From: Rhodophyticola porphyridii
GTDB taxonomy: Bacteria > Pseudomonadota > Alphaproteobacteria > Rhodobacterales > Rhodobacteraceae
NCBI RefSeq assembly: GCF_003688285.1
Contig: NZ_RCNT01000002.1
Location: 1-64,000, forward strand
Reading direction: 5' to 3'
Length of the DNA: 64,000 nt
The notes under the pieces are model-generated. The model was given only the letters and a program-made list of their open reading frames with translations, had not been told where the DNA came from and did not search any database. Of this stretch, positions 56,986 through 64,000 are shown in pieces; the stretch's first letter is position 1; each line of letters starts with the position of its first letter. The position numbers were made by a program, and so were the translations under genes.

Positions 56986-58658
56986 GTGATCGCGCAAGGC
57001 TGATCTACCTCCCCCTGGGTGGCGCGGGGGAGATCGGGATGAACTGCTATCTTTACGGCTATGGGCCGGAGGGGAAAGAGCGCTTCATCCTGGTCGACAT
57101 CGGCGTCAGCTTCCCGGACATGGACGGGCAGCCCGGGGTTGATCTGATCCTGCCGGATGTCTCATGGCTGGCGGCGCGGGCCGACCGGCTCGACGCGATT
57201 TTCATCACCCATGCGCATGAGGATCATGTAGGCGCCCTGGGCCATCTCTGGTCGCAATTGCGCGCGCCGGTTTATGCCCGCGTCTTCACCGCCTATCACG
57301 CGCGGCGCAAGATGGAGGATGCAGGGCAGGACCCAGATCAGGTGCAGGTCGTGGGCGCGTACCCCGAAGTGGTCGAGGTCGGGGCCTTCCGCGTGCAGTT
57401 TGCGCCGATTTCCCATTCGATCCCCGAAGCCTCCGCTCTGGTGATCGACACGCCCGAAGGCCGGGTCGTTCATTCTGGCGATTTCAAGATCGATCATCAC
57501 CCGGTAGTTGGCGAGCCGTTTGACGAGGAGCTGTGGCGCGAGGTCGGGCGCGATGGCGTCCGCGCCCTGATCTGCGACAGCACCAATGTTTTCAGCCGCC
57601 ATCCGGGCCGCAGCGAAAGCCAGTTGCCCGAACCGATCGGGGACCTGATTGCGGGTGCCAGGGGAATGGTCGTGGCCACGACTTTCGCCTCGAACATCGC
57701 CCGGCTGAAAACGCTGGCCGAGGCGGGCCGGGCCAATGGGCGCTCCATCTGCCTGATGGGCCGCGCAATGAAACGCATGGTGACCGCCGGGGTCGAAACC
57801 GGCGTGCTGACCGATTTCCCCGCCACCGTCAGCCCCGAAGAGGCCACGGACATTCCCCGTGAGAACCTGATGCTGATCGTCACCGGAAGCCAGGGCGAAC
57901 GCCGCGCGGCCTCGGCGGCACTGTCACGCGGCAAGTATCTGGGCCACGAACTGGCGGAAGGGGACATGTTCCTGTTCTCCTCCAAAACCATTCCGGGCAA
58001 CGAGGTCTCGGTCGGGTTCATCCAGAATGCGCTTGCCGAAAAAGGCGTGCAGGTGGTGGATGAGAACTCCGGATTCTATCACGTTTCGGGCCACGCGAAC
58101 CGTCCCGATCTCGAAGCGATGCACGATCTGGTCCGCCCGCAGATCCTGCTGCCCAACCATGGCGAGTTCCGCCATCTGCGTGAACATGCGCGTGTGGCGC
58201 TGGAAAAGGGTCTGAACGGGATCGTCGCCCCGAACGGCGCGATGGTGGAGCTTTCGGGTAACCAGCCGGGTGTGGTGGAGCGGATCGAGATCGCCAAGAC
58301 CTATCTTGACGGTACGGCCCTTGTGGGGGCGTTCGACGGCGTGATCCGAGACCGGATGAAACTCGCGCTCAACGGTCTGGTCATCGTGGCGCTGGTCGTG
58401 GACGAGGATGACCAGGTTCTGGAAGACAGCTGGGTCCAGCTGCGCGGGCTGCCCGAGATTGTCGGGAACGGCGCCGATCTGGCCGAGATGATCGAGGACG
58501 AACTGGCCGAGTTGCTGCCGCGTCTGGATGATCGGACAGTCAGCGACGACGACAAGCTGGAAGAGGCGATAAAACGTGTGGCCCGGCAGGTTTGCGTCAG
58601 CGAGATCGGCAAGAAACCCGAAGTCAGCGTGCTGGTGTCCCGCCTGATGGCGGGATAG
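56982..58658 (+). CDS. rnj: Ribonuclease J
   Basis: A 558-residue metallo-beta-lactamase/beta-CASP nuclease with 5'-3' exo- and endoribonuclease activity on mRNA and rRNA. THAHEDHVGALGHLW binds the two zinc ions; HSGDFKIDHHPV, TFASNIARL and HVSGHANRPDLEA (beta-CASP) follow. A C-terminal dimerisation domain is present. The ATGA overlap with coaX makes it the end of the nuo-birA-coaX-rnj run. Confidence 0.96.
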   Translation: MSDRARLIYLPLGGAGEIGMNCYLYGYGPEGKERFILVDIGVSFPDMDGQPGVDLILPDVSWLAARADRLDAIFITHAHEDHVGALGHLWSQLRAPVYARVFTAYHARRKMEDAGQDPDQVQVVGAYPEVVEVGAFRVQFAPISHSIPEASALVIDTPEGRVVHSGDFKIDHHPVVGEPFDEELWREVGRDGVRALICDSTNVFSRHPGRSESQLPEPIGDLIAGARGMVVATTFASNIARLKTLAEAGRANGRSICLMGRAMKRMVTAGVETGVLTDFPATVSPEEATDIPRENLMLIVTGSQGERRAASAALSRGKYLGHELAEGDMFLFSSKTIPGNEVSVGFIQNALAEKGVQVVDENSGFYHVSGHANRPDLEAMHDLVRPQILLPNHGEFRHLREHARVALEKGLNGIVAPNGAMVELSGNQPGVVERIEIAKTYLDGTALVGAFDGVIRDRMKLALNGLVIVALVVDEDDQVLEDSWVQLRGLPEIVGNGADLAEMIEDELAELLPRLDDRTVSDDDKLEEAIKRVARQVCVSEIGKKPEVSVLVSRLMAG

Positions 58659-58716
58659 CGGGGCCGCCGACGCGCCCCGGTCCATTGACCAATCAGATCC
58701 GTTCCTTCTGCGGCAA

Positions 58717-58749
58717 GGGGCGGGTCATTTTCATTCGGGATGACGCCCC
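58717..58749. terminator. Inverted repeat between convergent rnj and helicase genes
   Basis: GGGGC-GG-GTCAT (58717-58728) pairs with ATGAC-G-CCCC (58740-58749). It lies midway between the two convergent 3' ends, so could end both transcripts. A small bulge and no T-run lower confidence. Confidence 0.4.
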
Positions 58750-58849
58750 GATGCCCGCGCCCCGCGACCGACATGCCGTGAGGCGGGCTGCAACTCCGTC
58801 GACCTCTGCGCGCCCTTCCGGTCCCGACGGCCTCAGGCGCGCGTGTTTC

Positions 58850-60535
58850 TCAGGCCGCGTCTTCGTTGCCGGGGTCCGAGGATGGGGTCTTGTCCTCGTC
58901 CTTCACCTTCTTTGCACGGCGACGCTTGGGCTTCGGCTTGGGCGTTTCCTCGGCCAACGACTCGTTGGCGCCTTCCGCCGCGTGGGCGGTGTCCTCATCG
59001 ACCTGCGGGTCGTCCACGTCGGGGTCCTGTCTGGCCGGACCGCCCCGGCGCTCGTCGAAGCTGAGCGAAATGAAGTCGGGCATGTGCTCGCCCATGCCGA
59101 CCACCCGGTTGCCACCGCGATCGCCGCCCCGGTCGCGCCCGCCGCGGCTCCGGTTGCCGCGATCACCACGCTCGCCGCGGTCATCGGCCCGGTCCCGGCT
59201 GCGCGGAGCGGGAGCCGGTGTCTCGGCGGCGGCGGTCTCCTCGGGCGCGGTCTCGGCATCGGTGCTCTGGGGCGCCTGAGGCTCCTTGCGGTCGTCGCGG
59301 CGGGCCCGGCTGCGTCGCGGTTTGCGCTCGGGCCTCGTGTCGGCCTCTGCCTCGGCCGTGTCGGTCGCGGCCTGCGCGCCCCCGATCCGGATCGGAGGAT
59401 CGACACGGGGGATCGAATTGCCGATCAGGGATTCGATCGCGCCCAGATATTTGTCGTCCGACGGCACGTGGATCATGATCGTCTTGCCCTTGCGCCCGGC
59501 GCGGCCCGTGCGGCCGATCCGGTGCACGTAATCCTCCGCATGGGAGGGGACGTCGTAATTCAGCACATGGCTCACATTCGGGATGTCGAGCCCGCGCGCC
59601 GCCACGTCGGAGGCCACCAGAAACCTGATCGAGCCGTCGCGAAACCCGTCCAGCGTGCGGGTGCGGTGAGACTGGTCCAGATCGCCATGGATCGGCTCGG
59701 CGTTCAGGCCGTGTTTCTTGAGGGATTTCGCAACGATATCCACATCGACCTTGCGGTTGCAGAAGATGATCGCGTTGGTGCAGGCCTCCCCTTCGCCTTC
59801 GATGATCGCGCGCAGCATGTCGCGTTTCTGCTTGGCGGCCACATCGCGGCGGGTGGGCCGGAAGCTGACCATCACCTGTTCGATTGTCTCCGAGGCGCTC
59901 GACTGGCGGGCGACCTCGATCTTGGCCGGGTTGGACAGGAATGTATTGGTGATCCGCTCGATCTCGGGTGCCATGGTGGCGGAAAAGAACAGTGTCTGGC
60001 GGGTGAAGGGAACAAGGCCGAAGATGCGTTCGATATCGGGGATGAATCCCATGTCGAGCATCCGGTCGGCTTCGTCCACCACCATGATCTGCACACCGGT
60101 CAGAAGCAGCTTGCCGCGTTCGAAATGATCGAGCAGGCGGCCCGGTGTGGCGATCAGCACGTCGACGCCGCGGTCGATCAGCTGATCCTGCTCCTTGAAC
60201 GACACGCCGCCGATCAGCAGCGCCTTTGTCAGCTTCACGTGCTTGGCATAGGTGTCGAAGTTCTCGGCCACCTGAGCGGCAAGTTCGCGGGTCGGGCAAA
60301 GCACCAGGCTTCGCGGCATCCGCGCCCGAGCACGCCCGCGCGCCAGCATGGTGATCATCGGCAGTGTGAAACTGGCGGTCTTGCCGGTGCCGGTCTGGGC
60401 GATGCCCAGGACATCGCGGCCTTCGAGAGCCGGCGGAATGGCCCCTTCCTGTATCGGGGTCGGGGTTTCATAGCCCGCCTCTTCCACGGCTTTCAAAACC
60501 TTGGGGTTAAGGCTGAGTTCGGAAAATTTTGTCAT
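58850..60535 (-). CDS. DEAD-box RNA helicase (RhlE-like) with RGG-type tail
   Basis: A 561-residue ATP-dependent RNA helicase. The core (about 1-390) has the Q-motif region PTPIQEGAIPPALEGRD, AQTGTGKT (motif I), PTRELAAQ, DEAD (motif II), SAT, and HRIGRTGRAG (motif VI). The C-terminal 170 residues are disordered, with an Arg/Gly/Asp-rich stretch (DRGERGDRGNRSRGG) and a Lys/Arg-rich region (PKPKPKRRRAKK), likely to bind RNA. It converges on rnj, another RNA-turnover gene. A hairpin ACCGGC/GCCGGT lies just upstream of its start. Confidence 0.95.
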   Translation of the reverse strand: MTKFSELSLNPKVLKAVEEAGYETPTPIQEGAIPPALEGRDVLGIAQTGTGKTASFTLPMITMLARGRARARMPRSLVLCPTRELAAQVAENFDTYAKHVKLTKALLIGGVSFKEQDQLIDRGVDVLIATPGRLLDHFERGKLLLTGVQIMVVDEADRMLDMGFIPDIERIFGLVPFTRQTLFFSATMAPEIERITNTFLSNPAKIEVARQSSASETIEQVMVSFRPTRRDVAAKQKRDMLRAIIEGEGEACTNAIIFCNRKVDVDIVAKSLKKHGLNAEPIHGDLDQSHRTRTLDGFRDGSIRFLVASDVAARGLDIPNVSHVLNYDVPSHAEDYVHRIGRTGRAGRKGKTIMIHVPSDDKYLGAIESLIGNSIPRVDPPIRIGGAQAATDTAEAEADTRPERKPRRSRARRDDRKEPQAPQSTDAETAPEETAAAETPAPAPRSRDRADDRGERGDRGNRSRGGRDRGGDRGGNRVVGMGEHMPDFISLSFDERRGGPARQDPDVDDPQVDEDTAHAAEGANESLAEETPKPKPKRRRAKKVKDEDKTPSSDPGNEDAA

Positions 60536-60691
60536 ATGCGTCCAATGTTACCGGCAGGGGCCGGTGAGAAGAAAAGGAGCGCATATCCGGCGCGCTCCGC
60601 GTCGCGGCCCTTGCGCCTATCGCAACGGCCCTTGGGAAATAGTCCAGTCAGCGCATAAGGTCAAATGCTGCGCTGCACACAAGGGGGAGCG

Positions 60692-61180
60692 TTACATTTC
60701 CGCCGCACGGGCAAGCGCTTCTGAAAAAAGCGCGGGAGGGGCGTGAATGATGATGGCGCCGGACGGACCGATCAGCCGGGCGCGCAATCCGCTCCGTGCG
60801 CCCGCATGCATCATCTCGGGGCTCAACGCGATCATCCCGACCGCGAAATCACGACAATGCCCATGGGTGCATCCGCCGCTACGGTGCGCAAGGCTGCGAT
60901 AGGGCAGCTCGATCCCGTTACGCCAGGCGGTGCTGTAGCGCAGCCTGTGCACACCGTCCCGGCGCTGGTGAACGATCAGTGCACGGATCGTCTCGTCGCC
61001 CCGGGTTGCCACGATCACATGGCCCATGAGCACGTGATGGACATCGTCGCTGAGCAGCATCTGGCGGGAATAGACGCCGGACAGTCCCTGATCGGGGCTG
61101 TTGAGATCGCCGCCTCGCCCGCCGGTGGCACAGGCGGCCAGCATGAAGACCAGCGCGAGGACGGAGAGCCGATGGAACAT
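60692..61180 (-). CDS. Putative lipoprotein
   Basis: A 162-residue protein with signal peptide and lipobox (VLALVFMLAACATGG; lipid-modified Cys about residue 17). The mature region contains GIELPYRSLAHRSGGCTHGH followed by CRDFAVGMIAL, with a conserved-looking pair of cysteines. No family is recognised. Monocistronic, between the helicase and the 61.2-kb gene. Confidence 0.75.
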   Translation of the reverse strand: MFHRLSVLALVFMLAACATGGRGGDLNSPDQGLSGVYSRQMLLSDDVHHVLMGHVIVATRGDETIRALIVHQRRDGVHRLRYSTAWRNGIELPYRSLAHRSGGCTHGHCRDFAVGMIALSPEMMHAGARSGLRARLIGPSGAIIIHAPPALFSEALARAAEM

Positions 61181-61226
61181 GCCCGCAGCTTTCCCGGATT
61201 TCGGTTAATCCACCGTTAAGCTGTGA

Positions 61227-61841
61227 CTACGCGGTGAGCGAGGGATGCAGCACGGGCATGTACCCGGCAGCAAGCACGGCGCGCGTGGGCGCCGGCGTAA
61301 GCACGGTGACGGGCCCGCCGGGCCGCTGGACAGGGGCGCCGTAACCCTTCGGATCGTAGGGATGCACATGGTGCCCCCGCACCAGATGGGCGCGATCGTT
61401 CCACAGGATGAAGGCGAAATCCGGCAGATCGGCGCTCTCTGCCTCCTGGCGGATCTGCGCGCGGTTGCGCGTCACGCGGGCCTTGTGCAGCGCCCCATCC
61501 ATCGCCATCCGCTCCGGCGGCGCGCCGGTCGCCCGTTGCCAGGCCGCCGTCCAGCGCAGATAGGCCTCCCGCCTGCAGTAATGGCAGGGCCGGTGCCCCG
61601 CCGTCAGCGCCACGGCCTCATCAAGAAAGAACAGGGCCGACCAGCCGCGATCAGGCATGGGGCCGTGATAGATGCCCTTCGGGTGGCTGAGCGTACAGAC
61701 CAGCCAATGCTTGTGGGACCAGCGGGCGGTGCCAAGCGTACCATCTGGCCGATGGATGATCCCGCGATTGCCGGTTAGAAGCCCCCGCGCCGGGTCCGCG
61801 ACGATCTCGCCCGTAGGCAGAACCCGGTTCTGAAGGGTCAC
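61227..61841 (-). CDS. Conserved protein of unknown function coupled to prfC
   Basis: A 204-residue soluble protein. GHRPCHYCRREAYLRWTAAW holds a CxxC pair that could bind metal. WNDRAHLVRGHHVHPYDPKG is His-rich and could extend such a site. Charged and aromatic residues suggest a nucleic-acid or small-molecule enzyme, but I do not recognise it. The GTG start at 61841 overlaps the prfC stop (GTGA), so it is translationally coupled to release factor 3; an upstream ATG at 61910 lies inside prfC and is less likely. Confidence 0.72.
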   Translation of the reverse strand: MTLQNRVLPTGEIVADPARGLLTGNRGIIHRPDGTLGTARWSHKHWLVCTLSHPKGIYHGPMPDRGWSALFFLDEAVALTAGHRPCHYCRREAYLRWTAAWQRATGAPPERMAMDGALHKARVTRNRAQIRQEAESADLPDFAFILWNDRAHLVRGHHVHPYDPKGYGAPVQRPGGPVTVLTPAPTRAVLAAGYMPVLHPSLTA

Positions 61842-63436
61842 ACCATCAGTTCCTTGGTCGCCGAAAGCCGGATGTCGGGATAATCCCGCTCCACCCGGTC
61901 GATGTCCCATTGCAGACGCGTCAGATAGACCGGATCGCCGTCATTGTCGGTCGCGATATGCTGCTTGTTGGCGTTGGCGAAGGCGTCGACCTTGTCTCTG
62001 GGGCCGTGCACCCATCTGGCGGAGGTGAATTGCGAGGGCTCGAACCGCACCGGCAGGCCGTATTCCAGCTCGATCCGGCTGGCCAGGACCTCGAATTGCA
62101 GCGCGCCCACCACGCCGACGATGAAGCCGGAGCCGAAGCTGGGTTTGAAGACCTTGGCGGCTCCTTCCTCGGCGAATTGCATCAACGCCTTGTCGAGATG
62201 CTTGGCCTTCATCGGATCGCCCGCGCGGCAGGTCTGCAGAAGCTCCGGCGCGAAACTGGGGATGCCGGTAAAACGCAGGCTTTCGCCTTCGGTCAAGGCA
62301 TCGCCTATGCGAAGCTGGCCGTGGTTCGGAATGCCAATGATGTCGCCGGCCCAGGCCTCTTCGGCCAGTTCGCGGTCACTGGCGAGAAACATGACCGGGT
62401 TGCTGATTGCCATGGGTTTCTTGGACCGCACATGGGTCAGTTTCATGCCGCGTTCGAAATGGCCCGAAACCATGCGCACGAAGGCCACCCGGTCGCGGTG
62501 CTTGGGGTCCATATTGGCCTGAACCTTGAAGACGAAGCCCGAGACTTTCTGTTCCTCCGGCGCGACTTTGCGGGGTTCGGCATTCTGCACCTGCGGCTCG
62601 GGCCCGTATTCGGCGATGCCGTCCATCAGTTCCTTCACACCGAAGGAATTGATCGCGGAGCCGAACCAGATCGGGGTCAGCGTCCCGTCGAGAAACGCCC
62701 TGCGGTCCAGCGGGGGCAGCAACTCGCGCGCCATCTCCACCTCCTCGCGGAGCTTTTCCAGCAGTTCCGCGGGGACATGTTCGGCAAGTTTCGGGTCGCC
62801 GAGCCCTTCGATGCGGATGCTTTCGCCCACGACGTTGCGGTCCGCCCGGTCCATCAGCTCCAGCCGGTCGTGGATCAGGTCGTAACAGCCCAGGAAATCG
62901 CGCCCGGAGCCGATCGGCCAGCTTGCCGGTGTCACGTCGATGGCAAGATTTTCCTGAATCTCGTCGATGATATCGAAGGTGTCGCGGCTTTCGCGGTCCA
63001 TCTTGTTGCAGAAGGTCAGGATCGGCAGATCGCGCAGACGGCAGACTTCGAAAAGCTTCTGGGTCTGGCTTTCCACGCCTTTCGCTCCGTCGATGACCAT
63101 GATGGCGGCATCCACGGCGGTCAGCGTACGATAGGTATCCTCGGAGAAATCGGAGTGGCCGGGGGTATCCACGAGGTTGAACCGGAAGCGCCCGAAATCG
63201 AACGACATGGCGGAGGCCGACACCGAGATGCCCCGATCCTTTTCCATCTGCATGAAATCGGAGCGCGTGCGCCGCGCCTCGCCCTTGGCGCGCACCTGCC
63301 CGGCCATCTGGATCGCCCCGCCATAAAGCAGGAATTTCTCCGTCAGCGTGGTCTTGCCCGCATCCGGGTGCGAGATGATCGCAAAGGTCCGGCGGCGGGC
63401 GATTTCAGGAGGCAAGGGGGGGCGATTGTCCAACAT
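61838..63436 (-). CDS. prfC: Peptide chain release factor 3
   Basis: A 532-residue translational GTPase that removes RF1/RF2 from the ribosome after termination. G1 is HPDAGKTTL, G3 is DTPGHSDF, G4 is NKMD. The EF-G-like domains II and III follow, including GALQFEVLASRIELEYG. The ATG at 63436 (MLDNRPPLPPEI) gives the normal length; upstream Met codons at 63466 and 63601 add Pro-rich sequence unlike the family. Confidence 0.97.
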   Translation of the reverse strand: MLDNRPPLPPEIARRRTFAIISHPDAGKTTLTEKFLLYGGAIQMAGQVRAKGEARRTRSDFMQMEKDRGISVSASAMSFDFGRFRFNLVDTPGHSDFSEDTYRTLTAVDAAIMVIDGAKGVESQTQKLFEVCRLRDLPILTFCNKMDRESRDTFDIIDEIQENLAIDVTPASWPIGSGRDFLGCYDLIHDRLELMDRADRNVVGESIRIEGLGDPKLAEHVPAELLEKLREEVEMARELLPPLDRRAFLDGTLTPIWFGSAINSFGVKELMDGIAEYGPEPQVQNAEPRKVAPEEQKVSGFVFKVQANMDPKHRDRVAFVRMVSGHFERGMKLTHVRSKKPMAISNPVMFLASDRELAEEAWAGDIIGIPNHGQLRIGDALTEGESLRFTGIPSFAPELLQTCRAGDPMKAKHLDKALMQFAEEGAAKVFKPSFGSGFIVGVVGALQFEVLASRIELEYGLPVRFEPSQFTSARWVHGPRDKVDAFANANKQHIATDNDGDPVYLTRLQWDIDRVERDYPDIRLSATKELMV

Positions 63437-63691
63437 GGGCGCCGGTATAGGCGGGGGCGGGGGCATTGGCAATCGACGCCGAAAGCGGCCAGTGTGGCGA
63501 CGGTCCGGCCCTGCATGATCCCGGTGTGACGGCGCGTCGAAACCGGCATGATCCGGGGTCCGCAAACCGGGTTGGTTTTCGCGTTGGAGAGCAATTTTCA
63601 CGCCGCCGGCTTCGCCTTTCCAAATGTGATGACCTATGGAGGCGGCTCGGGTAAGATGGGAACACTAAGTGAACAAAAAGGGAGGGTCGTG
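63437..63691. other. Intergenic region between divergent prfC and NTF2-like gene
   Basis: 255 bp without a credible gene. It should hold the promoters of both divergent genes, but I see no convincing hexamer pair. AAGGGAGGG at 63678-63686 is the ribosome-binding site of the rightward gene. Confidence 0.45.
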
Positions 63692-64000
63692 ATGACATTG
63701 GAAGAGATCGCGACTGCGCTGGTCGATGGGTGCCTCACACAGCGCGAAGACGAAAATCTGGACAAGCTTTATGCGCCCGATGCGGTGTCGGTGGAGGCGG
63801 CGGATTTCTCCGGCATGGGGCGGGAAACCAGAGGCCTTGAGGGCATTCGCGGCAAACATGCCTGGTGGAACGAAAATTTCGACGTGCATGGCGGCGATGT
63901 GCAGGGGCCGTTTCTGCATGGCGACGACCGCTTCGGCGTGATTTTCGAGATCGACGCGACCCATAAGGAGAGCGGCGAGCGGACGCAGATGAAGGAAATG
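63692..64000 (+). CDS. NTF2/SnoaL-like protein, cut by window edge
   Basis: The first 103 codons of a SnoaL-like (NTF2-fold) protein. MTLEEIATALVDGCLTQRED, LDKLYAPDAVSVEAAD and GIRGKHAWWNENFDVHGGDV show the usual helix-then-cone-barrel start. Such proteins are small hydrolases, isomerases or stress proteins of varied function. AAGGGAGGG lies about 6 nt before the ATG. The 3' end lies outside. Confidence 0.85.
   Translation, partial: MTLEEIATALVDGCLTQREDENLDKLYAPDAVSVEAADFSGMGRETRGLEGIRGKHAWWNENFDVHGGDVQGPFLHGDDRFGVIFEIDATHKESGERTQMKEM

Noticed and set aside
58592-60658. 688-codon plus-strand open frame opposite the DEAD-box helicase
   Set aside because: Shadow of a helicase with all motifs present.

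Overview
The window is a high-GC stretch of an alphaproteobacterial chromosome, almost certainly a member of the Rhodobacteraceae. The support is the gene content: a nuo operon carrying DUF5337, DUF5333, a C-terminally extended NuoE and several inserted accessory genes; a GAF-domain PtsP; a leucine-catabolism cluster; and promoters with a TTGNCN -35 and a -10 box that often lacks the final T.

Left end (1-1880): an accessory junction. The end of an IS5-family element has cut the N-terminal part off a large serine recombinase. The 3' end of the recombinase remnant runs into a complete tRNA-Leu(UAA) gene on the minus strand. That tRNA is interrupted after anticodon position U34 by a 244-nt group I intron with the same core and position as the cyanobacterial/plastid tRNA-Leu intron. 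About 190 bp further on lies the 5' half (39 nt) of a different, alphaproteobacterial-looking tRNA-Leu(UAA), broken off exactly in the anticodon loop. The simplest reading is that an integrative element inserted into the anticodon loop of the native tRNA-Leu(UAA) gene and brought its own intron-bearing replacement. This is the most unusual feature of the window.

1.9-20.2 kb: ordinary housekeeping. Purine and methylthioadenosine salvage (apt, mtnP), a LysE-type exporter, an EEP-family hydrolase, flavin-linked proteins, ptsP (nitrogen PTS), a TetR-controlled divergent pair (SDR plus a DUF1772-type membrane protein) with three operator repeats, lysC, a threonine-dehydratase-like enzyme, glmU-glmS and gph.

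20.3-34.6 kb: a DegT-family aminotransferase, then a leucine/isovalerate degradation region: isovaleryl-CoA dehydrogenase, methylcrotonyl-CoA carboxylase beta and alpha subunits, HMG-CoA lyase, methylglutaconyl-CoA hydratase, an MDR oxidoreductase and an acyl-CoA synthetase. It is interleaved with a DUF1622 protein, a frameshifted gene, a flavodoxin-like protein, an OmpW-type porin behind an FNR-like box, an ASCH protein, an internally deleted GST remnant and an intact GST.

35.6-58.7 kb: the complete nuoA-N operon for respiratory complex I, with inserted genes for a sulfotransferase, an HhH-domain membrane protein, DUF5337, small membrane proteins, lipoproteins, DUF3291, DUF5333 and a carboxymuconolactone-decarboxylase-fold protein. 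It runs on without a clear break into birA, coaX and rnj. BirA would biotinylate carboxylases such as the methylcrotonyl-CoA carboxylase encoded upstream.

58.8-64 kb: on the minus strand a DEAD-box RNA helicase with an RGG-like tail, a lipoprotein, a protein of unknown function and peptide chain release factor 3 (prfC); on the plus strand the start of an NTF2/SnoaL-like protein cut by the window edge. No CRISPR array, rRNA operon or complete insertion sequence was seen.
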